Shown: positions 1 to 44,500 of the stretch, piece after piece
Position numbering within the stretch: the stretch's first letter is position 1
Layout: every line of letters begins with the position of its first letter
Assembly (NCBI GenBank): GCA_963924555.1
Contig: OZ004581.1
Span: forward strand, 2,480,001 to 2,544,000
Direction of reading: 5' to 3'
Source: Crambe crambe
Lineage: Eukaryota > Porifera > Demospongiae > Poecilosclerida > Crambeidae
Length of the DNA stretch: 64,000 nt
The notes under the pieces: generated by a model
The model's input: the letters and a program-made list of their open reading frames with translations, nothing else
Databases searched by the model: none
Told to the model about the DNA's origin: nothing
Program-made: the position numbers and the translations under genes

Positions 1-121
1 TTATTTTTTTTCTATTAGCTCACAATTCTGTCCGTGAATTCCAATTCTTTCCTTATGCATATTGAAATGATGTGTATTAACTATAACTATAGGAATCAAA
101 ATTAGTGTTCAATAGGACATA

Positions 122-244
122 TCAAATAATGTGGTATAGCTTTATAATGATGTACATTTTTTGCTGCTGCTTTTCTGAGGTTGTTTGAGCACACACCACC
201 ATCATAGCCAGCATGAATACAGATTCAATAATGAATGAAGACAT
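122..244 (-). pseudogene. Truncated duplicate of the signal-peptide region of the neighbouring secreted gene
   Basis: Read on the minus strand from an ATG at 244, the first 24 or so residues (MSSFIIESVFMLAMMVVCAQ, then TTSE) are almost identical to the start of the secreted protein encoded at 799-1626. Similarity stops right after TTSE; the frame then runs through unrelated residues to a TGA at 122-124, giving about 40 residues. It is either a broken tandem copy or the first exon of a further copy whose remaining exons lie left of the window. No splice donor was clearly recognisable, so pseudogene is the more economical call. Confidence 0.6.
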
Positions 245-295
245 ATTGTAGCAACAACTTGTGAATAATCAATATAGTAACAGCTTTTGTTATAT

Positions 296-446
296 GTGAA
301 ATCTGCCTACAGCGACCACCTCTGGGCCACATAAAGTTGTGTAGAGAGGTGGTCTCTGAAATGGCACTTTTGGAACACAATCGAGTGGTCTTTATAGAAG
401 AGTGGTCTCTAGATACAGGTGGTCTTTAAGGTAGGTTTCACAGTAT
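296..446. mobile_element. MITE-like dispersed repeat, AACCTGCC family
   Basis: The ends are imperfect inverted repeats (GAAATCTGCCTACAGCGACC at the left, GGTAGGTTTCACAGT at the right). The body carries the phrases 'ccacctctgggccaca' and 'ggtggtctttaagg'. Related copies or halves are seen at 29836-29902, 31640-31726, 33051-33172, 39669-39848 and 42715-42828. No coding capacity. Confidence 0.6.
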
Positions 447-798
447 TCTAAATCAATACAGAAGCAAGTGATATACACAATAGGATTGTACATCTAGTTA
501 CACAGGTAATAAAATTAACACTCTGGGCCATGAACGAGTCATAAGTCAGTGCTAGAACGCAATCGGTATACAGTACCTTATACATGTACTGCTACTGATG
601 AGAGCGTGGGTTATCATCAGTTTACTCATACTTGAAAAATAAAAACACTTGTGATAATAAATGTATTTTCTGATGCACACAATGCTAATGCTAGTAAGAG
701 AGCTACTATATACAAGGGATCCACTACTAAAATGAATGCTATGTACAGTTATGTTTATACATTAAAAGATAAATGTTCAGTTCTTCGAATATCCATAT

Positions 799-1626
799 TC
801 ATAAAACATACAACTCAATCAGTGATAAAGTAGTAATATCATTATTCAACCATTTGCACACTCTCAGCTCTATGTCATCTGAAGTGCGGTTGGGGAGCTG
901 TTTGTTGAACCACGGAGGATTGTTGACATTGCAGTAAGTGCCAGGACTAAAAGGACATCCTTGCCCATCCCACAACGGGTTAGAATAGTTCCCATGGGCA
1001 CTCTCACAGAAATAGTCACCACCTAAATACGCTGGAGCATAAGATGTATTACGTGGACAATTGTATGAAGGAGCAGCATGATTAGGATTATTGTTATAAC
1101 CAACTGCAAATGACCATATATGCTGTCGTTGACCTGCAGAACCATGAGTTAGGCTAAGCCCATCTATATAATAGCCTTCCAGTCCATTTCCTGCTATCCA
1201 GAAAGCATAAGCCTCTCCAGTGTGATAGCCTATGATCCTCCCACAAACAGAGTGATAATGTAAACCCTGAACACTAAAAATGGTGGATGAACATGTTGAG
1301 CCTAAAGTATATCGAGCTGATCCACACGTTCTTCTAGGACTTGTTATCAGTCGTAGTCCAGAAGGGCAAGTTTGGCTTGTATTTGTGGCATTAATGAATG
1401 CCACTCTTGTCCAGCCTGGTCCACCACATGTACGTAGCGCTACGATATTTGCAATTTCAGTAGACATCACTTGACGCACGCGTTGACTTTCTTCTGTGGT
1501 CGGGCACATTCCTTGGACTGCATTTACAGCAACAGAGTTGAGCCGTTCAGGTTCTGAGGTTGTCTGAGCACACACAACCATCACAGCCAGCATGAATACA
1601 GATTCAATTATGAATATTGAAGACAT
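799..1626 (-). CDS. Secreted Cys-rich protein of an uncharacterised sponge/cnidarian family
   Basis: A single-exon frame of 275 residues on the minus strand. It starts with a signal peptide (hydrophobic run ESVFMLAVMVVCA at residues 8-20), as expected for an extracellular protein. The body has evenly spaced cysteines and landmarks I recognise from predicted proteins of sponges and corals: GWTRVAFINATN, CPSGLR, CGRIIGYH, YIDGLSLTHG, RQHIWSFAVG, DYFCES, DPLWDG-like PLWDGQGC, NNPPWFNKQLP, DDIELRVC and a final IELYV. All landmarks from WTR to the terminal LIELYVL are present, so the gene looks intact. The usual fibrinogen-like N-terminal segment of longer relatives is short or absent here. Several N-x-S/T sites are present. 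Molecular function is unknown. It lies downstream of the last OGDH exon found, on the same strand, and may therefore sit inside a long OGDH intron. Confidence 0.8.
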   Translation of the reverse strand: MSSIFIIESVFMLAVMVVCAQTTSEPERLNSVAVNAVQGMCPTTEESQRVRQVMSTEIANIVALRTCGGPGWTRVAFINATNTSQTCPSGLRLITSPRRTCGSARYTLGSTCSSTIFSVQGLHYHSVCGRIIGYHTGEAYAFWIAGNGLEGYYIDGLSLTHGSAGQRQHIWSFAVGYNNNPNHAAPSYNCPRNTSYAPAYLGGDYFCESAHGNYSNPLWDGQGCPFSPGTYCNVNNPPWFNKQLPNRTSDDIELRVCKWLNNDITTLSLIELYVL

Positions 1627-2680
1627 AATTATTATGTTGGATTAGAGAATGTAGAACTGCTAGCTTTGCTCATCTACAAAACGAACTCCTACTTTTATAC
1701 TGGTTTGTGAGGTAGTAACGTATGTATGTTCAATTAGAAATAGCTATACTATACAAGTGACTACATTATGATTTAAGTCATGAATATAGCAAAGAAATAT
1801 TTGTGGCATGGATATGACTTATGTGTACTTGAAATTTCACAATAAAAAATAAATTGTCAAGACTATACATACTTAGCTAATGACTATACAGTATATTTTA
1901 TTACCTATGTAGCTACTTGTATACGGAACCAGACAATTGCATGCAGACCTTAGGAATGACCATGTATACACATTAAGTAATACTGTACATGGATGACTCC
2001 ATGATAAAATAAAGCACAATGCATGCTTCCAACAGTTTGGAAGTGGAATTTTAATCAGAGAGTGCGGTAGCACTCTCTATGTAGGGATGACTTGGACGGC
2101 CGCGCGCGCCGCCTATAGACTAATACTAAAGTGAAATTCTAGTTCCCCCACTTAGACCTAACAAAAGCTACTGTGAATGATTATCCAGCCTACTAGAGCC
2201 TACTACAATGTGCAGACCAAGTTTCAGGACCAGGGAGCTTACCGTTTCAGAAATACGGCAAACAGGTAAATCGCTGGATTCTTCTTCTCTATTATTCTTC
2301 TTCTTCTTCTTAGACAACCATATCTCTCGAACCACTCAAGCTACAACTATGATTTCTGGATAAATCCACTCCAAATTCTACGAACTACGATCTTTTCGAA
2401 CTACGATACTTTCTACTCTAGCTAGCTAGTCTCTGGATAATGATGATGATAGACTACTGTATCGATTCGGGGATTTAGATTCACCACGGTTGACTCATCT
2501 TCGACCTCCAAGTAGAACTCAACAATAACACAACACCTTGACTCGTTGATAACGATTGGGCTGGTATGCTATTGGAGAACTATTGGAGAACTTCTTCCAT
2601 CTGTCCCTGCATACACATAGAAGAATGAACTCTATACATAGCTAAAACCATAAAGAGAGGAAAAAAGACCAGGAACAAGT

Positions 2681-2979
2681 AAGGGAAAAAGCATTTCGTG
2701 AAATGAAAAAAGATGTAGGGATGACCACTGCTCAAAAAAGTAAGGAAACAAGAAGGATGGAAATGGGATCAATCTTTATTCTGTACATCCAGCCAACAAT
2801 CCCTACATATACGTTGGGTAACTTCAGATTATAGTGTAGTAATGTGCGTATATGTAGGGATTGTTGGCTGGATATACAGAATAAAGATTGATCCCATTTC
2901 CATCCTTCTTGTTTCCTTACTTTTTTGAGCAGTGGTCATCCCTACATCTTTTTTCATTTAACGAAATGCTTTTTCCCTT
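2681..2979. mobile_element. Foldback/MITE-like element with 132-bp arms
   Basis: Left arm 2681-2812 and right arm 2848-2979 are near-perfect reverse complements, separated by a 35-bp loop. The ends read AAGGGAAAAAGCATTTCGT and its inverse. It contains no reading frame, so it would have to be mobilised by an outside transposase. Confidence 0.85.
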
Positions 2980-3150
2980 ATACATGATAATGTGGCCATT
3001 GACATGTCTTAAGCCCACACAGGATAGTTAGCTTAATTTCATCAGCAGCTTTGATCCTTGTACGGTTTTCCCTATAAATTCCATTTTCTGTTTCATACAT
3101 TCAGTTGTGAATTCCACAATGTTCAAAAGAACGGAAAGCTGAATGGAATT

Positions 3151-3495
3151 TAGCTAAACACACAAGGAAAAAAAAACAACACTTGATTGTCGTGACTTCG
3201 CTCCAACTTGTATGTTTTTTTACTTATTTCTGTAGAAGCACCCAAAGTATATGATACAGTACTGAATAGCTAAACACACAAGGAAAAAAAACAACACTTG
3301 ATTGTCGTGACTTCGCTCCAACTTGTATGTTTTTTTACTTATTTCTGTAGAAGCACCCAAAGTATATGATACAGTACTGAATAGCTAAACACACAAGGAA
3401 AAAAAAACAACACTTGATTGTCGTGACTTCGCTCCAACTTGTATGTTTTTTTACTTATTTCTGTAGAAGCACCCAAAGTATATGATACAGTACTA
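3151..3495. repeat. Three tandem copies of a 116-bp unit
   Basis: Units begin at about 3151, 3267 and 3382 with TAGCTAAACACACAAGG and end with GATACAGTACTGAA. They are almost identical, which suggests recent duplication (or concerted evolution). No coding potential; no spacer diversity, so not a CRISPR. Confidence 0.9.
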
Positions 3496-4095
3496 AAATC
3501 GAAAATGATGTGATAACATTTCTCTTGACAATTGATGCTCTTTTCTTTTTCAGGAATCTTTCATGCTTTCACTTGTGAATTCCAGGCCAGTTCATACGTA
3601 GTTTTTCCTTGTGTATTTTAATTAGCTAAATTATCTTTCAGTTGTGCTTGTGAATTCTGATCCAATTTGAGTGTTTCTTTCCTTGCGCACAATTTATGCA
3701 TTCGTACATATACAGTACATGTATACCTGAACATGAAATCGAAACTAGCTCTACTGTATAGAAATCCTCAATGTATGACTCAAAATTGATAATTATACAA
3801 TCATGCTACTGTAAATTGCACCCTTACCGTTATGAAGATGCATGAATACATATAACTAATTATATTTTTGCAGTTTTTTACTATTGTTGCTAACCTGTAT
3901 GCGTATGCCCAATGTATATTACGACTCAAAATTGATAACTATATATATATCATGCTAAAAGTAACATATATAACTCTATATACTATAAATTGTACCCTTA
4001 CCGTGATATGAAGATGTACAAATGCCATGTACTACTGTACACGTATATACATACTGTAGCTACTCTGAATACAATTGCATTTTTACATTGCTGAC

Positions 4096-18596
<14,501 letters not shown>

Positions 18597-19874
18597 AGTA
18601 ATACAGTATTTGAACAGATGAAACAAGTTTAGATCTTGGGAGGGGGAAAAAATTAACTTCAATAGTAATCCATTATCATATTTAGAAAGGTCAGGAGGTG
18701 TGGTCAATTAGAAGGTATCCTAAATACTTATTTTTTGGTCAGCATTAGAGGGAAATGAGTGAAGAATTCTGATAGTCTCATATGTAAATATAGCTATCAC
18801 TGCTAATGCAAAGGATTGCACATGAATTCCACAAATTTTTGAAGCAAGTATTGAATATCTTTCCTGTATTAGCTGGCATGCACATCCTGTGCAAACATAC
18901 TGCCATTTATACATTGTTTCTTATGACAAAAGGAAATGTAGTCCCTAAGACACTACACAAGCAGAGGTTAAAGATAGCTAATTTGATAGGTCCTCTAAGT
19001 TCAGTCAGACATCCAACACTCTCCACTTACAACACTGAAATCTGGTCCGCCATTTCTGACCTGCAGGCTGCAGCCCTAGCTAATGCACCTTCTATATAGT
19101 TGTGGTTAGTCTGTTACAGGATTTTTACTGGAGAAGGGAAACAATCTGGAGTAGTGGAAATTTTGCATGACTGCACCCACTCATACCAAAGCAGTCTTGC
19201 ACAGGCTCTTCCAAGCAAGTCTCTCTTTAGAGGCTCTAATAATGCACCACAAACACAGTACATTGCTACAAGAGAGACCTCTGTGACTGGAAAAGGGTGT
19301 TGAAATTCTGGGGTGAGGAAACTCAAGCTGGAGGGAGAAATCCCAGGAAGCAGTATGGAACCCTGTGGTCTGGTTTATTAGCTAGTAGACTAAACTTTGT
19401 CTATGGGGCAGGGCTACATATATGTAGGGTAGATAGCCTAATAGGAAGAGTTGGAAAACCCTCTGCTAGATAGTCCTTGTCCAGCTTAGTACCTGAACAA
19501 TGTAATACCTCAAAAAAAAAGACAGACAAGTTTAAGACTGAGTCAAGAGACCCACAGGTTTCCCTCCAGATTTAAAGGTGTAGTCAAGGCATTACTCGGT
19601 ATACGACCAGTTTTTGCATGCTAACCTTGACATTTAAAGATGATGGACCTTTCAAACTTGCACTGATAACTTTCACAGCTTGGATGTGACCTTTAACCTT
19701 TCATGGGTGGAGCATCACATCACGTGCCTATTAAGGTCATGTGACCTTACTATCTTTGGGCATGCGCACTAGCTAGCACATTCTGCATTCTAGAAAATCA
19801 GGGCTTGTTCTTTGTTTTCTGTTTGATCTATATGTCTAACAACTAGAACTTCATTGTGTTAATCATTCATTCCC
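18597..19874. other. Divergent intergenic region between OGDH and the hnRNP gene
   Basis: The two genes point away from each other with about 1.3 kb between their start codons, so this must hold both promoters. No TATA box is evident. Two adjoining open stretches on the plus strand (18806-19099, 19100-19303; with phrases SAISDLQAAALANAPS and IATRETSVTGKGC) match no family I know and lack supporting splice structure; they may be remnants of a mobile element. Confidence 0.5.
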
Positions 19875-25633
<5,759 letters not shown>

Positions 25634-25879
25634 TTCGAATCCTGTGGCTCATAATAGCAACAACAATCCTCACCAGTTGCTCCCTCAATTTTTTGCACCA
25701 TGAAATGACCACACAAACTCAATGACTAAATGAACCATCACATTTTTTGTTTTCTCTTTTCCTCTCTTTCTGTTTGCAAAAGAATAATATATTTCTTTCT
25801 CTTGTTTCAAATAACACAATAGAATGTAGAAAAAAACGATGACGACGACGACCGTGCATAGTTGATTCTGGACATGCGC

Positions 25880-26142
25880 ACTGGGGTTTTATGGAATCTT
25901 GCAAAATGTTGAGTGCGCATGCTCCTTTGAGCTTCGAAAATCTCACCGGAGAAGGTGAATGGCGTGCTAATAGGTTAGAACTATACTAGAACACTCACTA
26001 GCTAGTTCTTCAGAGTTCACGTCTTTCCAAATCTGAGTAAAATTAAGTTGTGCGCATGCGTAGTAGTCGGGAAAAAAGTAGTCGGTTTATTTACGGATGA
26101 CGCCTAACGATTAATTTTTGCAAGATTCCATAAAACCGCAGT
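25880..26142. mobile_element. Inverted-repeat element between the hnRNP gene and GPCR gene A
   Basis: Left end ACTGGGGTTTTATGGAATCT and right end AGATTCCATAAAACCGCAGT are inverse to each other. The interior has several GCGCATGC-type palindromes. It sits about 60 bp before the matched 5' exon of gene A and may contribute promoter sequence. Confidence 0.65.
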
Positions 26143-26205
26143 AATAACATTCACGAGAAGGGTTGGTCATGAGAAGGTCAGCAACGACTATTAATAGTAT
26201 TCATG

Positions 26206-26287
26206 AGGGGGTTTGTCTAGTAGTAGGACCGTATGGAGTTTCTGCTGCTGCTGCTGTAGCCATCGATTTCTTATTCGTATACACCAG
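26206..26287 (+). other. Probable 5' untranslated exon of adhesion GPCR gene A
   Basis: TATTCATGAGG at the left and a right end with GTATACACCAG followed by a GTAAGC donor are shared with the regions before gene B (41099-41265) and, for the right end, gene C (to 54648). Conservation in three paralogs with a donor-like GT at the same place supports a shared first non-coding exon. Confidence 0.55.
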
Positions 26288-26726
26288 GTAAGCTTACAGT
26301 ACTTAACTATGCACTTAGCTTGCTTTATAAGCCTAGCAAGCTTATAAAGCTTGCTAGCTTGTCATAATTAGATAACATAAATCCGCAGCTAGCTATTAGT
26401 CTCGAGACTAGCTAGCTATATTATAGTTAGTGACGGCATTGTGGTAGAAGGTTACCTTGGAAAGTATAGGCTTCTCCATGAAAGGATAGCTATATAATCT
26501 AGAAATTAGAAATACAAAATAAACTCCAAAAGAGAACAACCTCTCTACAAAGGAAAAAAGGCTGGGTCTCAAGTGTGTTCATGATTTGGAGGTTCTACTA
26601 TAGCAAGCCAGTTCAGTCTTTGCATGAGGAATGATCATAGCTGTATAGCTATTAAGATTAACGAATGTGTGTGTGTGATTTACAGTTGCTTTCATATAGA
26701 CATAGAGACGTGGAAAAATCATAAAA

Positions 26727-40661
<13,935 letters not shown>

Positions 40662-41545
40662 TAATATCACAAACTCTTTATCTGAGTAGCTCAGCACCTA
40701 GATACAGCAGTGGCTATAGTCGTCAGTTAAATTGTTATGTCTCAATAATATTATTTATAATATAGTCGATTGATCATTATATAATTTAAGATTCAGCAGC
40801 TGTGTTTTTTTATATTCTATTCATTGATGATGAGCTATTATTATCATTTCAGCTGTATTTAGCCCCCCCCCCCCCCCCCCCCCCCCAAGACAATTTTCAC
40901 TAGTGTATAATGTCCCCAGGACAGTTTTCACTGAACTCAGTGAATTCGCTCCCCTCAAAATTAATATAGCTAATTATTAGTATAGGTTGGCCCCCTGGGA
41001 CCTCATCAGATGCAGTGTTTTTGTTGTTGTTATTTGTATGTTGTTGTTGTTTTTTGTTGTCGCCACAATCAGCTTACTTGCCCCGCAACATTAACCGTAT
41101 TCATGAGGCCGGGAGGTGGGTCACAGCGTGCCAGACAATAAACGTCTGGCTCGAGAGACTATGTAGGAGTGTCTGTATGGATCGATCGATTATACCAGCG
41201 AGAATGTGAAATACCAGCTGCACTGCTGTAGCCAAGATCATCAGTTTCTGCCCTGTATACACCAAGTGAGTCTTTATAGATACAGTCAGTAGATAGCTAT
41301 ACCTATGCGCTGAATAGTTAGCTAGCTGGCTTATAAACCAGCCCTAGAAACTCCGATGAAGGGTAATCTGACAGACGAGACGATCCTCTCAACAAGGACA
41401 ATCTAGCTATTAAATCTAGCTAATTAAAACTCCAAATGAAGACAACCTCTCTATACAGGTCTTGATTTGCAACTATCATCTATAGCTACGTAGCTTGATT
41501 ATGCTTTCTTTCATGTAGGCATATAGAGACAGAGAAAAATCATAA
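40662..41545. other. Spacer between GPCR genes A and B, with a 5' exon of B
   Basis: Holds the 3' end of gene A, a run of about 24 C at 40863-40886, and at 41099-41265 a stretch matching the 5' exon of gene A (TATTCATGAGG at the left, TGTATACACCAA then GTGAGT donor at the right). No canonical poly(A) signal is obvious close to the gene A stop. Confidence 0.5.
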
Positions 41546-44500
41546 ATGTTGCTATCAAGGACATTTCTGGTTTCCATTGCTTGTCTTCAAGTTGTCACTT
41601 GGTATGAATGCTCAGCTGAATCACAGCCAACTCCTCCTCTGCCAACTCGACTTCCTTCACCTCGTACTGCTCTATGCAACATCAATCAAACTAATTGTTC
41701 ACTTCAATCACTTCTGATAACAATAAAGTTAGCTATCAACCTAAAATAAAAATTAAGTACTGCATGAGGGCTAGCACTTCAGTTCTTTTCAATTAGCTAT
41801 ACTCTCCTATTGTGCCTGCAGTTCCTGTGACTTTCACACAGTGGAACAGACCGTTTACTCATGCATCAACAATATCACTATTGCTCACATTGGCAATACC
41901 ATTGGCAGTGTAGACTGTCGCCAGTTGACACCTGTCATCAACTCCATCATCAACAATAACTACTGTAGGGACCCTCCTATTAGTTACGTATGTGGCATAC
42001 TTTGCATGATAGAAGAAGTGGGAAGATTTCTTCCTAGGAGCTGTGTTGTTGCAAGGGATAATTTTTGTGTAAGTCTAGTAATAAGTTGTAGCATAGGAAG
42101 ATTAAAATTAATGCAAAGGATTAAGTTGGAAGTTCAACTAATTAATTACTCTGAATAGCACGAAAAGGGATAATCTATAGCTACTTAGCTACATAGCTAG
42201 CTGTAGCCCCAGAATGATCCAACCACTCGATGGCAATCCAACATGTTTGACAATCTTCTTATCCACTTAGCTATAAACTATAATCATAAGACAAAATTTA
42301 ATACATATATCAATTTTCATGATTATAGTCACTAGATTTGTAGCAGCTATAGTAGCTAGTCTTGGGGTTGCTTGAAATTTTGGTGTGGAAATATCCATAG
42401 CTGCATGCAGAAACCATCATTCATACGTATAGCTAGCTATGGGGTGATTTCGAGGAAAAGCTAGGTGGAATGATTAAGCTAGTAGCTGGTTGAAAATGAG
42501 TATTTTTTATCCAGAGAAGTTTTATTCGTAACTCAAGGCCAACGGACGGAAGATCTGAGGAACTGTTAAGAACTGGTCTGAGAGAATACATCAACTCGCT
42601 CGAAGTTGATGACATTGCCAATGGAATATCCAATATTTTGTCATCGGTATCTGGAAGAAGAGGGAGACTGGATGATGATACAGCTGAAGTAATCAGATAA
42701 TTATTAGTACAGCAAGACTTGTATTAAGAGACCACCATATTATAGACCACCTCATTATGTTCTAAATTGTAGCTACTCGTATACGAGACCACCTTTTGGT
42801 GGCCCAGAGGTGGTCACTATAGACAGGTTTCAACATAGGGGACCCGGGTAGGAATATAGGGGTGGTAGGGAGGTTAGCGAGTGTGTCTGTGAATGCTAAA
42901 AGAATAGGAGTCTCTATTTTTCTTCTAATACGTATAAAAGTAGCTAATCGAGTTGCTATGATAAAATTAATAGATACTATATGTGCATTAACAATGTATA
43001 CTGTATATGAATATGTTTGTAACCATACCCACTGGCCCTATGAATATTGTGTATGATTTTATGACCACACCCACTGGCCCTGTAGTAGCTACCTCACAGG
43101 GCCAGCCACTTGAGGTCAAGTGACTACATTGAGTTGTGTCTTAAGTTACGGATTGATAATGGTCATGTCATACGTACGTATGGCTTGGGTGTGACTGTAG
43201 GTGTGGCTTATGTGTGCCCCCCCCCTACTTAAAATATGCCCTATGCTGTACCATACATTTCCTTATGCAAGCATGATACCATCAAATTTCATGAAGTAGA
43301 ATTAATTTTATAGTTTTGCATATTAAAATTGACAGGGTCTTCCTATTAGGTGCCATAGGGATTTAGTCTATTTGTCCAGGAATTTGCTCATTTTATGGCT
43401 GAGTTATTATTGCGTACCAGTAGCCAAAATAACTGCTGCTCTAAATCTGTATTCATGGTATGAAGGCATATGCATGCACCTCGCAGATTTGCATTTGCAT
43501 GGATGGCTGCAGCTATGTCATGCAAGGCCGGAGCCACAAAAAAAATGTGCCCCCTCCCGCGTGAATCTCAAAACGCTTATCCCAAATTCAGTGTTCTATC
43601 TAGAAATTATAATTTGGGGTAGAAGTGTTTGTTCTGATGGCAAATTTCATCAAGAGGCAAGCTACGTAGTTGAATAACTAGTGAGCCATGTGGACAAGCT
43701 GCATGTTTTAGCTATAACACGTCCTTCCTCAATTTGCATACATAATGTGGTCACTGGTAGCTATGCAGTGTGATGGTGCTTCAAACTGATAGCATAGACC
43801 TGAAACTTGTAGCCAATGACTTCATTTCAGCTGAGGACACACATTGACTTCTATTGACGGTGATGTTTTAGCTATAGTGAGTATCTATTATGGCGGCCTG
43901 GCATTTCAACTGGATCACTCAAATTTTCAAGGTTATACACCTGCAAACTCAGCTAACTGTCAGTCTTTCTCGGGGAAAAAACGAGGTTCATAATAATAGA
44001 ATTAAGTTATTAATATCATTAGCTAGGATATGTAGCATCTGATTCAGTGCACATCCACATGTTAATTATGTCTTGTGTTGCTATGATAGCTGTGCAGTAT
44101 GAGCCAGTGCTGCTTAATTGTTCCTGTCACCTTTGCTTATGCCACTACATGTAGCTATGTTAACTCTGTCTGTATCTCTGTTATTTTTGGGGAGTGGCTC
44201 CAGCAGACCTTAATAATTATAACTTAGAGGGAGTCAATACAATCAAGTGTTTGGGGTGACTACTCTGTCCTTTGCTGATTGCAGTATTAACAGTAGCCTT
44301 GACCCCATGCACAGAGCTAGAAAAAAAAAAAAAAAAAAAAAAAAAGGGAAAGAAAAAAGGCCTGGGTTTAAGACTACAGTTAAAGCTACTGTAGTTTGGC
44401 AACATGTTACAAATAATTCAGGAGAACGTTATTTAATTTCCAGACAATTATTGAGAGTGTAATAAGCATTTTAACAAGAATTATGGTATGTGCATTTATG

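Larger units (their letters stand above)
1627..4095. other. Non-coding stretch with repeats between the secreted gene and the last OGDH exon seen
   Basis: No coding exon could be recognised on either strand. Apart from the foldback element and the tandem array listed separately, it holds a hairpin-like end at 2056-2090 (GAGAGTGC...GCACTCTC followed by TATGTAGGGATGAC). A similar end occurs in opposite orientation at about 63132-63165, suggesting two copies of one element family. I looked specifically for the missing OGDH C-terminal exons here and did not see them. Confidence 0.5.

Noticed and set aside
3151-3495. Regularly repeated 116-bp units considered as a CRISPR array
   Set aside because: The whole unit repeats without variable spacers, and the DNA is eukaryotic; it is a plain tandem duplication.
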